A DNA stretch of 49,806 nt from Synechococcus sp. Cruz CV12-2-Slac-r (lineage in GTDB: Bacteria; Cyanobacteriota; Cyanobacteriia; PCC-6307; Cyanobiaceae): the NCBI RefSeq assembly GCF_024346075.1, contig NZ_JAGQEK010000002.1, positions 1-49,806 on the forward strand. Reading direction: 5' to 3'. Below, one piece after another: positions 37,790 to 47,060 of this stretch. Positions within the stretch are counted from its first letter, which is position 1. Every line of letters starts with the position of its first letter. The translations under genes were made by a program, and so were the position numbers. The notes beneath the pieces are model-generated. The model saw nothing but the letters and a program-made list of their open reading frames with translations. It was not told the DNA's origin and made no database searches.

Positions 37790-38788
37790 GTGAGCCCTGC
37801 AAGAATTCTTATCACCGGTGCCAGCGGTTGCGTTGGGCAATACATCGGTGCCCAACTATTTCATCAGTCTGATGCGGAATTGATCCTGTGGTTAAGGGAT
37901 CCGAGCAAATTAAAGGCTGTTCCTCAGCAGCATCCACGCATAACGCTTCTGGTAAGCGATTTACGCGATCAATCAGGCCATGATCAGATCCTAAAAACAG
38001 TAAATCGCGTAATTCACACCGCCACTGCTTGGGGGGATCCCCTCAGAGCTCATCAGGTGAATGTGGTTGCGGTAAAAGAACTACTGCAGCGTTTTGATCC
38101 AACTCAACTCGAGCAAATAATTTACTTTTCCACAGCCAGCATTTTGAATCGCGAATTGCAATTGCTGCCGGAAGCGGAGAAATTTGGCACCGAATATATC
38201 CAAACAAAAGCGCAATGCTTGCTTCAACTCGAAAACCACCCGCTGGCAAACAAAATAATTGCTGTATTTCCAACCCTTGTCTTTGGCGGCCAAGTGGATG
38301 GAAAGGGAAAGTTCCCTAGCAGTTATCTCAGCTCAGGCCTTGGAGAAGCAATCAACTGGCTTTGGCTAGCCCGTTGGCTAAGGGCTGATTCAAGCTTTCA
38401 CTTCATCCATGCAGCAGATATCGCCAAAGTTTGTTGCCACCTCAGCCTCACACCGCATCAAAAAAATCAAGAACCAGGCCAGGGAGCTGTGCGTCGCTTG
38501 GTACTTGGTCAACCAGCTACAACAATTGATGCTGCTGTGGCGCAACTATGCCGCTGGCGAGGTATGTGGCGCCCTCCCGGCATTCCACTGTGGGGCTGGT
38601 TAATTGAAGCCCTGATCAAGGTGTTACCGCTGGAAATAACCGCCTGGGATCGCTTCAGCATCAAGCAAAGACATTTTGTACACCAACCGATCAGTCCACC
38701 AGAAAGATTTGGGCTTCAATCCGAAAGCGCAAGCCTGGAGGCTGCTTTTGAAGCTGCCGAACTACCGCGAAGGGGCCCAGTGCTCTGA
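37790..38788 (+). CDS. NAD(P)-dependent epimerase/dehydratase family protein (extended SDR)
   Basis: A 332-residue extended short-chain dehydrogenase/reductase. The GTG at 37790 puts the Rossmann motif ITGASGCVGQYIG at the N terminus and lies just after the hemE stop; a start at 37763 would overlap hemE. The expected YxxxK catalytic pair is represented by EYIQTKAQ, and the Ser before it by YFSTASI. Thus the catalytic Ser, Tyr and Lys are all present. The C-terminal half, with PPGIPLWGWLIEALIK, sets the substrate, which I cannot name. It could act on a sugar nucleotide, a flavonoid-like ketone or a chlorophyll-pathway compound. hemE coupling is only suggestive. Confidence 0.82.
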   Translation: MSPARILITGASGCVGQYIGAQLFHQSDAELILWLRDPSKLKAVPQQHPRITLLVSDLRDQSGHDQILKTVNRVIHTATAWGDPLRAHQVNVVAVKELLQRFDPTQLEQIIYFSTASILNRELQLLPEAEKFGTEYIQTKAQCLLQLENHPLANKIIAVFPTLVFGGQVDGKGKFPSSYLSSGLGEAINWLWLARWLRADSSFHFIHAADIAKVCCHLSLTPHQKNQEPGQGAVRRLVLGQPATTIDAAVAQLCRWRGMWRPPGIPLWGWLIEALIKVLPLEITAWDRFSIKQRHFVHQPISPPERFGLQSESASLEAAFEAAELPRRGPVL

Positions 38789-38878
38789 AGTGCTCAGCCA
38801 CTTACATGTCAAACCATTTCAGAGCAGCTAAAGCTGGGCGTTTGCTTACTAGGTTGATTGAGAAAATTTCTTGCGCTT

Positions 38879-39235
38879 ATGCGTCGCCTGATTGGCCTAG
38901 TGGCCCTCTGTTTTGCATTCCTCTTCGGCAGCCTCGCCGTTGGCACAGCACCCGCCTATGCAGCGGATGTAGCCCATGGCGCCCAGGTCTTTTCCGCTAA
39001 CTGTGTGGCTTGCCACATGGGGGGCGGCAATGTGGTTAACGGCGAACGCACACTTAAGGCTGAGGCATTGGATGCCTACCTCGCCGACTACAGCGCTGGC
39101 CATGAAACAGCTATCGCTTATCAAGTAACAAATGGCAAAAATGCAATGCCAGCTTTTGGTGGCAAATTATCAGAAACAGACATTGCTGATGTTGCCTCCT
39201 ATGTAGAAGACATGTCTTCTAAAGGCTGGGCATAA
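38879..39235 (+). CDS. petJ: Cytochrome c6
   Basis: Cytochrome c6 carries electrons from cytochrome b6f to photosystem I or to the terminal oxidase in the thylakoid lumen. I use the ATG at 38879 (118 residues); an upstream TTG at 38858 would add seven. A Sec signal peptide runs to about residue 29 and ends AYA before ADVAHG. The heme-binding motif CVACH is at 42-46. The axial Met is in [12 protein letters not shown] at about residue 92. The C-terminal [11 protein letters not shown] end is family-typical. An excellent terminator follows 30 bases after the stop. Confidence 0.96.
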   Translation: MRRLIGLVALCFAFLFGSLAVGTAPAYAADVAHGAQVFSANCVACHMGGGNVVNGERTLKAEALDAYLADYSAGHETAIAYQVTNGKNAMPAFGGKLSETDIADVASYVEDMSSKGWA

Positions 39236-39260
39236 ACAAACGGCAAATTAAATTGCATCA

Positions 39261-39291
39261 AAAAACCAGCTACTTATGTAGCTGGTTTTTT
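39261..39291. terminator. Bidirectional intrinsic terminator between petJ and a small convergent gene
   Basis: The stem CCAGCTAC (39266-39273) pairs perfectly with GTAGCTGG (39278-39285) around a TTAT loop. It is preceded by five A residues and followed by six T residues, so it can work on both strands. On the minus strand it overlaps the stop codon of the 66-residue gene at 39290. Confidence 0.92.
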
Positions 39292-39490
39292 ATTGAATAT
39301 TGATCTCTCTGCAATAAGCTAATAACTTAAGGTATAAATCCTCGGGAATCTCACGGATATCATATTCACTGGGAAGTACTCCGTGTGTATGACGGTGCAC
39401 AGCGAGCCAGCAGCTTCTCTCTAAGTCATCACTGCCATAGCTTTTAGCTTCAGTAGCAAGAGTTGGCAGCAACGATTCAAAGGTTTCCAT
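39290..39490 (-). CDS. Small conserved hypothetical protein
   Basis: The 66-residue product is not a family I can name. It is acidic to neutral, soluble and mostly helical, with SDDLERSCWLAVHRHTHGVLPSEYDIREIPEDLYLKLL as a well-structured-looking core and one cysteine. Support for a real gene is an ATG start, the terminator that exactly ends it, and its position filling a gap between petJ and the next plus-strand gene. It is short enough that a comparison with related genomes would decide. Confidence 0.6.
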   Translation of the reverse strand: METFESLLPTLATEAKSYGSDDLERSCWLAVHRHTHGVLPSEYDIREIPEDLYLKLLAYCREINIQ

Positions 39491-39533
39491 GGGGAAATTT
39501 TAGCGCTAGAACACAAGTGTTTTGGAATCAGTA

Positions 39534-39854
39534 ATGCGCTTTAAATCAGAAAGCCTCAAAATAGTTTTGCTGCTGCTGGGATTACCCCTATTAATTTCAG
39601 CACCAATACAAGCTCAGCAAACAATGGGTGCTCCGCGCAAGGGGCTAACGGAAAGGGGCTGCAAATGGCTGGTGCCGTGGGGAATGGAATACGCCCAACC
39701 TAAGTATTTGAAACCCGAAGAGGTGGCTGGAAAAAATGCGCGGGGGTGTCTATCTCAATACGATGCGGACTATGGGGAAAACGGATGCCCATTAAAGTTT
39801 TGTAATTACAAAGAGATCAAACCAATGCAATTTGATCGGATAACCACACCCTAG
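39534..39854 (+). CDS. Small exported cysteine-containing protein
   Basis: I do not recognise a family. The ATG at 39534 (106 residues) directly precedes a clear signal peptide (LKIVLLLLGLPLLISAPIQAQ, cleavage near residue 27). A TTG at 39522 is possible but less likely. The mature part of about 80 residues has four cysteines in RGCKWL, RGCLSQ, NGCPLK and KFCNYK, so two disulfides are likely. It would be a small rigid protein in the periplasm or thylakoid lumen, or outside the cell. It is divergent from the 66-residue gene across 43 bases and lies before clpB. Confidence 0.65.
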   Translation: MRFKSESLKIVLLLLGLPLLISAPIQAQQTMGAPRKGLTERGCKWLVPWGMEYAQPKYLKPEEVAGKNARGCLSQYDADYGENGCPLKFCNYKEIKPMQFDRITTP

Positions 39855-39913
39855 GTGGGTACACCGTACAAAGAAGAAAGCAACATCGCATAGTTTGATT
39901 AGAAATTAAAAGC

Positions 39914-42526
39914 TTGATCGTGATCCAACCAACCGCTGAACAATTCACAGAACAGGCCTGGGCCGCAATTGTGTCTGCCCAGGCGATAGCACAAGCAAAA
40001 AAGCAACAACAGCTTGAAACTGAGCATCTATTTCTTGCCCTGCTGCAGCAAAACCAAGGCCTAACAGTGAGGATCCTTGAAAAAGCAAGTGTGGACACCT
40101 CAAAGCTAACAATAGAGGTGGAACAATTTATTCAACGTCAACCAAGTTTAGGCGCAGCCCCAGAGAGTGTATTTATAGGCAAAGGAATGCAAACACTACT
40201 AGATCGATCTGAAGGAGTTAAGAAAGAATTGGAAGATAGTTTTATATCAATTGAACATCTGCTACTTGCGCTTGGCATAGATGAACGTTGTGGTAAGCAG
40301 CTGCTTCAAGCAGCAAATCTAAATGAAAATAAACTGCGCGATGCCATCAAAGCGATAAGAGGCAGCCAACGGGTAACACACCAAAATCCAGAAGGAACCT
40401 ATGAATCGCTTGAGAAATACGGACGCGATTTAACAGCTGCTGCTCGGCAAGGAAAATTAGATCCTGTAATTGGTAGAGATGAAGAAATTAGACGCACTAT
40501 TCAAATATTATCAAGGCGTACAAAAAATAATCCAGTATTAATTGGTGAGCCAGGAGTTGGTAAAACAGCAATAGTTGAGGGCCTAGCGCAGCGAATTGTT
40601 AATGGTGATGTGCCAGCAGCACTACAAAACAGACAACTTATTTCCCTTGATATGGGAGCACTAATTGCAGGTGCTAAATATAGAGGAGAATTTGAAGAAC
40701 GATTAAAAGCAGTTCTAAAGGAAGTAACAACTAGCGAGGGGCAAATAATACTATTTATCGATGAAATTCATACCGTTGTAGGAGCTGGAGCTTCCGGTGG
40801 CGCTATGGATGCAAGCAATTTATTAAAACCAATGTTAGCCCGTGGAGAACTTAGATGCATCGGAGCTACAACTCTTGATGAACATCGCAAACATATTGAA
40901 AAAGATCCAGCTCTAGAGAGACGTTTTCAACAAGTTTTTGTTGACCAACCAACTGTTGAAGATACAATCTCAATACTACGTGGTTTAAAAGAACGATATG
41001 AAGTGCACCATGGCGTAAGAATTGCTGATACAGCCCTTGTTGCAGCAGCAGTACTTAGTAGTCGTTATATTGCTGATCGCTTCTTACCGGATAAAGCAAT
41101 CGATTTAGTTGATGAATCAGCTGCTCGATTAAAGATGGAAATCACCTCTAAGCCAGAGGCAATTGATGAGATAGATCGAAAAATATTACAATTAGAAATG
41201 GAGAAACTCTCACTTGCACGTGAATCAGACACTGCTAGCAAGGATAGATTAGAACGAATTCAAAGAGAATTAGCTGAATTTAATGAGGAACAAAGCAGCC
41301 TAAATGCCCAATGGCAAAAAGAAAAAAGCGCAATCGACGACCTCCAAGCATTGAAAGAAGAAATTGAGCAAATAACACTCCAAGTAGAGCAAGCCAAACG
41401 CAGCTACGACCTCAATAAAGCGGCAGCGCTGGAATATGGAACTTTGGCGGAGTTAAATAAAAAACTAGTGCTAAGGGAAAACGAATTAGGTAGTGCGGAT
41501 AGCAGCAGCGCAAAACCTGGCCAACAATTGCTGCGGGAGGAGGTTACAGAAGATGATATAGCTGAAGTAATTGCAAAGTGGACTGGTATTCCCGTTAGTA
41601 AATTAGCAAAATCAGAAATGACAAAATTATTAGAATTAGAATCTGAATTACATAAGCGCATAATTGGACAAGGCCAAGCGGTAACCGCTGTAGCTGATGC
41701 GATACAACGCTCAAGGGATGGGCTATCGGATCCAAATCGGCCCATTGCTAGCTTCCTATTTCTTGGACCAACCGGGGTGGGTAAAACAGAATTAGGTAAA
41801 GCATTGGCATCTGAATTATTTGATAGTGAAGATGCGATGGTTCGTATAGATATGAGTGAATATATGGAGAAACATTCCGTATCTAGACTGATTGGTGCCC
41901 CTCCAGGTTATGTGGGATTTGAGGATGGAGGACAACTTACAGAGGCAGTGCGGCGCAGACCATATGCTGTGATACTTTTTGATGAGGTAGAAAAAGCACA
42001 TCCCGATGTATTCAATGTAATGCTTCAAATTCTTGATGATGGCCGTGCTACAGATAGCCAGGGGCGTACAGTTGATTTTACAAATACCGTGCTAATTCTT
42101 ACTAGTAATATTGGCAGCCAATCAATCATAGAATTAGGCGGAGATGATAGCCGACATGTTGAAATGGAAGGAAGCGTTAATGAAGTATTGCGTTCTCATT
42201 TTAAACCCGAATTTTTAAATCGATTAGATGAGATAATTATTTTTCACAGCTTAAAAGCTGATGAATTACGCGAAATTGTTGGCCTACAAATAGAAAGATT
42301 GTCTAAAAGATTAGAAGAGCAAAAAATAACCCTTAACATAAGCAATGACGCTCTAGATTTAATTGCAACCGCTGGGTACGATCCAGTGTATGGGGCAAGG
42401 CCAATAAAGCGTGCAATTCAAAAAGAGCTAGAAACACAAATTGCTAAATTAATATTAGCTGGCCGCTATTGCTCTGGAAGTGAAGTAAATGTAAGCAAGG
42501 AAAATAATAAATTGATATTTAATTAA
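39914..42526 (+). CDS. clpB: ClpB-type disaggregase
   Basis: ClpB threads aggregated proteins through a hexameric AAA+ ring with DnaK. The 870-residue protein has the N-terminal Clp_N domain (about 1-150), AAA1 with Walker [10 protein letters not shown] near 211 and Walker B in [10 protein letters not shown], and a middle coiled-coil domain (about 400-520) rich in Glu, Lys and Gln. AAA2 follows with GPTGVGKTE near 617, then the C-terminal D2-small domain. TTG at 39914 and GTG at 39920 are both possible starts. The middle domain is present, so this is ClpB and not ClpC. The wording looks more diverged than typical ClpB1, so it may be the ClpB2 paralogue; I cannot prove this. No CIRCE element is visible upstream. 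Confidence 0.93.
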   Translation: MIVIQPTAEQFTEQAWAAIVSAQAIAQAKKQQQLETEHLFLALLQQNQGLTVRILEKASVDTSKLTIEVEQFIQRQPSLGAAPESVFIGKGMQTLLDRSEGVKKELEDSFISIEHLLLALGIDERCGKQLLQAANLNENKLRDAIKAIRGSQRVTHQNPEGTYESLEKYGRDLTAAARQGKLDPVIGRDEEIRRTIQILSRRTKNNPVLIGEPGVGKTAIVEGLAQRIVNGDVPAALQNRQLISLDMGALIAGAKYRGEFEERLKAVLKEVTTSEGQIILFIDEIHTVVGAGASGGAMDASNLLKPMLARGELRCIGATTLDEHRKHIEKDPALERRFQQVFVDQPTVEDTISILRGLKERYEVHHGVRIADTALVAAAVLSSRYIADRFLPDKAIDLVDESAARLKMEITSKPEAIDEIDRKILQLEMEKLSLARESDTASKDRLERIQRELAEFNEEQSSLNAQWQKEKSAIDDLQALKEEIEQITLQVEQAKRSYDLNKAAALEYGTLAELNKKLVLRENELGSADSSSAKPGQQLLREEVTEDDIAEVIAKWTGIPVSKLAKSEMTKLLELESELHKRIIGQGQAVTAVADAIQRSRDGLSDPNRPIASFLFLGPTGVGKTELGKALASELFDSEDAMVRIDMSEYMEKHSVSRLIGAPPGYVGFEDGGQLTEAVRRRPYAVILFDEVEKAHPDVFNVMLQILDDGRATDSQGRTVDFTNTVLILTSNIGSQSIIELGGDDSRHVEMEGSVNEVLRSHFKPEFLNRLDEIIIFHSLKADELREIVGLQIERLSKRLEEQKITLNISNDALDLIATAGYDPVYGARPIKRAIQKELETQIAKLILAGRYCSGSEVNVSKENNKLIFN

Positions 42527-43355
42527 TAACTGTATTCCGAGCTTTCCATGCAGTTAGCAGTAAACGGCGGCGTTGCATACGCATCCATAAATCTGCCACG
42601 CGTAAACTGCCGCGAAGTTGCACTCTACCCCACCAATTCTGGAGGTCTGGCCTATCAATTAAACTGGTTTCATTAATCATAGTAAGACGAGCAAATAAAA
42701 CTACTAGCACCACATCAATACTACTAAAACGGTCGCCAAATATGAATTGATTGGATTCAATCAATGGAATAGTATGTAAATAATTATTCCACTTCAGCCT
42801 CATATCTTCTAATTTTTGTTTTTGGGAGCCCTCCGTAAAGTAGGCAAGCCTTGAACGATTTAGTTGAGCCTTATTTTTTAGCGCAATAATATCCACTGGA
42901 GAAAGTAAATCAACCGATTCCAATTGATTCTCCAAGCGGGTAACTGTTGATGCAAGCATTCGAGGAAAAACAAATGCCAAAAGCTTGTTACTAGAAAGCC
43001 ACTTTCCAAAAGTAAGGTCTTCAATTGAAATTAAATAATGATTAGAAACCAATTCATTAATTAAAAGGGTTAAACTTATATCAGAATCCATCCAACTAGA
43101 ACCAGCTTGGCAGGCGGCCCATTGCAAAATATCCTTACTACTTGTTAGCAAAAGATTTTCAGCACGTAAAGTAGGGACAGTCATCTGAGGATTTAATTCA
43201 CGATATCTATCACTAAACTGTTGCTTTGCAAAGTGAATATCTAACATGTGATTATAAAATGGTATATCAGCCTCAACCAATGCAAGTCTTGACACCATAG
43301 AGTAATAGGAGGAAGCAGCATTGAGTAATTCCAACTGATTACTCGCCTGGTTCAT
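42519..43355 (-). CDS. Glutathione S-transferase-like protein
   Basis: The 278-residue protein (ATG at 43355) resembles GSTs. An N-terminal thioredoxin-like half has the start [24 protein letters not shown], then [26 protein letters not shown], which contains the cis-Pro and the Ser of the glutathione-binding GST motif. A helical C-terminal half has [19 protein letters not shown], the usual Asp-containing N-capping box. The catalytic Tyr/Ser/Cys near the N terminus is not certain: SSYYS could provide it. It could be a transferase, a peroxidase or a GST-fold stress protein. It is convergent with clpB, overlapping by 8 bases, and lies 25 bases downstream of the pterin dehydratase gene. Confidence 0.8.
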   Translation of the reverse strand: MNQASNQLELLNAASSYYSMVSRLALVEADIPFYNHMLDIHFAKQQFSDRYRELNPQMTVPTLRAENLLLTSSKDILQWAACQAGSSWMDSDISLTLLINELVSNHYLISIEDLTFGKWLSSNKLLAFVFPRMLASTVTRLENQLESVDLLSPVDIIALKNKAQLNRSRLAYFTEGSQKQKLEDMRLKWNNYLHTIPLIESNQFIFGDRFSSIDVVLVVLFARLTMINETSLIDRPDLQNWWGRVQLRGSLRVADLWMRMQRRRLLLTAWKARNTVIN

Positions 43356-43380
43356 TTTCAATTTTTTGTAGTTAGTTTAA

Positions 43381-43665
43381 TCATACACAACAATTGATCT
43401 GCTGTGCTAACTTAATATCAAGATTTGTTAACCCGCCTAGGTCATGGGTGACAAGTTCAATAGTTACTAAATTCCATGAATTACTCCAATTAGGGTGATG
43501 GCCCATAGTTTCAGCTATAAAGGCTACTCTCACCATAAAAGCAAATGCTTGAGGAAAATCATTGAATCGCCATTGCCTCTTTAGCTTGCCATCAAGAAAT
43601 TCCCATTCAGGCAATAAGTTCACCAGTTGCTCAATTTCTGAAGCAAGCAATAAAGTGGCAGCCAT
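43381..43665 (-). CDS. Pterin-4a-carbinolamine dehydratase
   Basis: The 94-residue product matches the PCD/PhhB fold. In other organisms PCD recycles tetrahydrobiopterin after aromatic hydroxylation. The active-site signature is intact: ETMGHHPNW, followed by VTIELVTHDLGGLT, with the three catalytic His residues (two in HHP, one in THD). The intact histidines argue against the carboxysomal acRAF relatives of the family, which have lost them. The role in a cyanobacterium without a clear phenylalanine hydroxylase is unknown. It lies between a GST-like gene and a ClC gene on the same strand. Confidence 0.93.
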   Translation of the reverse strand: MAATLLLASEIEQLVNLLPEWEFLDGKLKRQWRFNDFPQAFAFMVRVAFIAETMGHHPNWSNSWNLVTIELVTHDLGGLTNLDIKLAQQINCCV

Positions 43666-43722
43666 GAAACTGACAGTAAAAGAAAGTAAATTTACATTAG
43701 CGCAATAAGCGCAATTAGCTTG

Positions 43723-45660
43723 CTAGTTATAAGCCTTAAGCTGCCTTGCCAATGCCCTACTCATGCCATCTCTGCTGGCAATACCGCGCAACTGGGTAAC
43801 AGCTAAGCCCTCTGGAGGTAAGCCCTGAGGAAGTTGAGCGGAAAGGCCATCTTCAACAATAAAAAGAGGTAACTGACGTAAACCATTAGGTCTTAATTGA
43901 TCTTCTAAACGACTTAAATCTGCAGATGTTGGCAACCATACTAATTCGCTCCGTAAACAATCAGATAGGAACGAAATACTGCGATTTGAGTTGAGTACCT
44001 GTTGCAAATCAGCCAGTGTAATCAAACCCTTTACCCAACCTGATTGCTCCACAAGTAAGCAGTGGCAGCGGGCATCAAGCAACATTCCTAAAGCGGTGGC
44101 AGGTGCAAGATCAGCTGGAAGAACCAATGGCGCCTCTTGCTCTAATGCATCCAATACAGGTAATTGTTGCAATTGAGTTCTGCGTTGCTCTTCCGCGGGA
44201 TCAGGGCCCAGTAAACCTGGATCAGCCAAACCCTGCCAACGCTCCACCAGCAATGCGCTCAAACCAGTTGCTGCCATCAGTGGCAAAACAATCCTGATAT
44301 CGCGGGTTAGCTCAAATAACAACAGCAACGCCGTTAACGGTGCTCGCGCCGCCCCGGCTAGTACAGCTGCCATACCAACCATGGCATAAGCAGGCGCTTC
44401 TGCTACAGGTAAACCAAAGCCCCCATCTCCGAGAAGTTGCCCATAAAAATTTCCAAGTACTGCTCCTAAAAATAAGGATGGTGCAAATCCACCCCCTATG
44501 AATCCGGTGGCATTACTAATGGCGGTAGCTAGTAATTTAACTAATAATAAGCCAAGCAAAGTGAGCAAACTAATGCCACCGCCAGAACCTAAAAGAGATT
44601 CAATTGTGTCGTAACCAACCCCTAACACCTGTGGAAAGCCAAGCGCTAATAAACCAACTGCTAAACCGCCCGCACCAGTTAATAACCAAGGGGGCATTTT
44701 TCCTAACTGAACTTGCACAAATTCACTACGACCAAGTGCTAATAAACGCACCAAACCCCAAGAAACAAAACTAGCTAATAAGCCCAAGCCCAGATATAAA
44801 GGTAGTTCTAAAGGGGATCTAACTTCGTAGGCAGGCAATCGAAAAATCGGCGTATCACCAAGGCCCAATTGCGTAACTAAAGTTGAACAAACTGCGGCCA
44901 CGAGCACTGCCCGCAAACTGGGCCTGCCTGGGATTGTGCTGTAGGCGCCTTCAAAAGCAAAAAACACCCCTGCAATAGGCGCCCGAAAACCTGCAGCTAA
45001 GCCAGCGGCAACTCCTGCCCCCACAAGCGCTTTGAGGGAATCAGGGGGTAAGCCAGCCCGCTTGCCAAGCCATAAACCGATATTGCCGCCACCTTCAACA
45101 CTTGGACCCTCTGGCCCAAGGGAAGCTCCACTGCCAAGACTGATGGAAGCACCCAGCAATCGCGCAAAGGGCAAGCGTGGCTCTGCCTGCATGCGGCCAT
45201 CAGCCATCGCCATCAAACTGGGCAAACTAGGGCCGAGATCTTTAGTGATTAGCCTCAATAATCCAACTAATACGCCCCCAAGCAGTGGCCCTAACACCAC
45301 CGGCCAACTGCTCAACCAAGGTGGTGGCATTGGTATCGGTGGCAATACAGGTTCCGGAGGCAGCGCCACTGGAGGAGATAAAACGCCCAAACCGCCAAGG
45401 CCAATTTGCAACAAGGATTGCAATGGCGTGGAGGTAGCCGCTGGTGGCGGGGGGGGAAGCACCTCAGGCAACACCGGGTGGGGGCCAACCGCATCGATTA
45501 CAAAAGCAACAAAAGGGCCATAAATTAAATTATTTATAAAGCCGAGTAAATAATGAAAACCAACAATTGCAAAGCCAGTTGATAAACCAACTAAAGCCGC
45601 CCAAGCTAATAACCCCCATTGAAATGGAGCCGCAGTAGCTTCAGCTTTGGGGTCTAACAT
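43723..45660 (-). CDS. ClC-family chloride channel/transporter with C-terminal CBS domains
   Basis: This 645-residue protein (ATG at 45660) forms an anion channel or transporter in the membrane. ClC blocks are visible: [15 protein letters not shown] with the gating Glu at about 184, and [19 protein letters not shown], the pore-lining GxFxP region. The usual GSGIP segment is altered to GPSLPSL. The position of the internal proton glutamate (second Glu of EE in E. coli ClC) is Gly here (FAFEGA). A proline-rich insert of about 55 residues separates helices B and C (about 60-114). Two CBS-like motifs form the last 140 residues. The start overlaps the end of hemC by 20 bases; a farther ATG at 45693 is possible. 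Confidence 0.9.
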   Translation of the reverse strand: MLDPKAEATAAPFQWGLLAWAALVGLSTGFAIVGFHYLLGFINNLIYGPFVAFVIDAVGPHPVLPEVLPPPPPAATSTPLQSLLQIGLGGLGVLSPPVALPPEPVLPPIPMPPPWLSSWPVVLGPLLGGVLVGLLRLITKDLGPSLPSLMAMADGRMQAEPRLPFARLLGASISLGSGASLGPEGPSVEGGGNIGLWLGKRAGLPPDSLKALVGAGVAAGLAAGFRAPIAGVFFAFEGAYSTIPGRPSLRAVLVAAVCSTLVTQLGLGDTPIFRLPAYEVRSPLELPLYLGLGLLASFVSWGLVRLLALGRSEFVQVQLGKMPPWLLTGAGGLAVGLLALGFPQVLGVGYDTIESLLGSGGGISLLTLLGLLLVKLLATAISNATGFIGGGFAPSLFLGAVLGNFYGQLLGDGGFGLPVAEAPAYAMVGMAAVLAGAARAPLTALLLLFELTRDIRIVLPLMAATGLSALLVERWQGLADPGLLGPDPAEEQRRTQLQQLPVLDALEQEAPLVLPADLAPATALGMLLDARCHCLLVEQSGWVKGLITLADLQQVLNSNRSISFLSDCLRSELVWLPTSADLSRLEDQLRPNGLRQLPLFIVEDGLSAQLPQGLPPEGLAVTQLRGIASRDGMSRALARQLKAYN

Positions 45661-46594
45661 TTGCAAATATCTCCTGGAGTATCTCTCCAGCACCCTGGCT
45701 ACGTAATTTTTCAGCTAGGGCAATTCCTATTGATTCGGGATCTGATTCAGGCCCACTTGCCTGATCGCGAATCAAGCGCAATCCATCAAGGCTGGCCACC
45801 ATGCCGGTGAGATGCAAATTACCGTTTTCAAAACTTGAATTCACTCCGATTGGAACCTGGCAGCCCCCTTCAAGGCTGCGTAGAAATGAGCGTTCAGCTA
45901 AACATCGCAATGCAGTTGGACGATGCTCAAGCATTTTTATCAGTGTCAATACTTCTGGATCTGCAACGCGACATTCGATCCCTAGAGCGCCCTGACCGAC
46001 TGCATGAAGCGAAATATTTGGATCAATAAGTTCATGAATGCGATTACTAAGACCCAAACGCCCTAAACCGGCGGCAGCCAATATTAGACAGTCATAATCA
46101 CCAGAATCTAACTTTTCCAAACGTGTAATCACATTACCTCTTACGTCCTTAAAAAGAAGGTGAGGGTAGTGATATTTTAATTGGGCTAAACGTCTTAATG
46201 AACTTGTTCCTACCACTGCACCTGCTGGCAAGCTAGCGAGGGTTTTATCCTGATGGCGTGCATGAACTACCAAAGCATCTGCAGGATCTTCCCGTTCGGT
46301 TACACAACCAAGCATCAAGCCATCAGGCAAATTAGTTGGTAAATCCTTAAGGCTATGGACGGCAATATCTGCTTGATTAACTAACATTTGAGCCTCTAAT
46401 TCTTTTGTAAAAAGGCCCTTATCGCCAATTTTAGCTAGTGCCACATCTAAAATTTTGTCGCCTTGAGTTGCCATCGCTTCAATGCTGATCTCTAGGCCTG
46501 GATGGGCTAGGAGCAACTGGTCTCGCACCCATTCGGTTTGCACCATCGCAAGCTGACTGCGGCGGGAAGCGATTCTTAGGATGGTTGTGGTCAT
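45641..46594 (-). CDS. hemC: Hydroxymethylbilane synthase (porphobilinogen deaminase)
   Basis: HemC joins four porphobilinogen molecules into a linear tetrapyrrole for heme, chlorophyll and phycobilin synthesis. The 317-residue product has the expected length. It starts [18 protein letters not shown], contains [22 protein letters not shown] and [11 protein letters not shown], and near residue 241 has the dipyrromethane-cofactor Cys in [11 protein letters not shown]. The gene starts at an ATG at 46594. The ClC gene begins inside its 3' end, so they are probably cotranscribed. hemE, a later step, is at 36730. Confidence 0.97.
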   Translation of the reverse strand: MTTTILRIASRRSQLAMVQTEWVRDQLLLAHPGLEISIEAMATQGDKILDVALAKIGDKGLFTKELEAQMLVNQADIAVHSLKDLPTNLPDGLMLGCVTEREDPADALVVHARHQDKTLASLPAGAVVGTSSLRRLAQLKYHYPHLLFKDVRGNVITRLEKLDSGDYDCLILAAAGLGRLGLSNRIHELIDPNISLHAVGQGALGIECRVADPEVLTLIKMLEHRPTALRCLAERSFLRSLEGGCQVPIGVNSSFENGNLHLTGMVASLDGLRLIRDQASGPESDPESIGIALAEKLRSQGAGEILQEIFANVRPQS

Positions 46595-46669
46595 TTTGCG
46601 CTGGTTATCTGTGCGGTGGTTAGTTGAAACTATTGAGAAGCCTACTTAGTAGACAATAAAACATTCGAG

Positions 46670-47050
46670 CTACTTGAAGAAATCAAGGGGTAAGGGACCC
46701 CATGTGTCTTCTGCAGCCGGGTTAGAAGGGGCTTGCCCACTGATTAACAAACCCTCCCCCAAGCCTTCTTCAAAACGCAGCATCAACTTTCCGGTGCGTT
46801 GATTACCTTTAAGGAAAACAGGCCCCTGGGGCAATGGGCTCGAATCCTGGAATTGGAGCGGAAGCCAATTCCAAAATGCCTCCATTTGACGCAAACTAAT
46901 AAGTGCATCATTTGCAGTGGGCGCCATCACTCCAATGGTGAACCAATCGCACGCCGCGATGCGCTGCTTTAAATCAGTTGCAAGTTGTTGCTTTTCTTGC
47001 GGGGATAAAATTGGAGCGGATCGCAAGCCCCTGAGATCTTCTAAAATCAC
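46670..47050 (-). CDS. DUF1824 family protein
   Basis: A 126-residue soluble protein that I recognise as DUF1824, a cyanobacterial family of unknown function. Landmarks are RIAACDWFTIGVMAPTANDALISLRQME, the segment VFLKGNQRTGKLMLRFEEGLGEGLLISG, and the ending TWGPLPLDFF. The fold is likely alpha/beta. The start is a GTG at 47050, 10 bases after the rpoD stop, so it is probably transcribed with the sigma factor. No signal peptide or catalytic motif is evident. Confidence 0.85.
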   Translation of the reverse strand: MILEDLRGLRSAPILSPQEKQQLATDLKQRIAACDWFTIGVMAPTANDALISLRQMEAFWNWLPLQFQDSSPLPQGPVFLKGNQRTGKLMLRFEEGLGEGLLISGQAPSNPAAEDTWGPLPLDFFK

Positions 47051-47060
47051 AATAATAATG

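Noticed and set aside
38789-38815. Possible terminator after the epimerase-like gene
   Set aside because: AAGTG/CACTT is a short stem and no T tract follows, so it is not convincing.
39855-39913. CIRCE or heat-shock element before clpB
   Set aside because: No TTAGCACTC-N9-GAGTGCTAA pattern is present in the 60 bases upstream.
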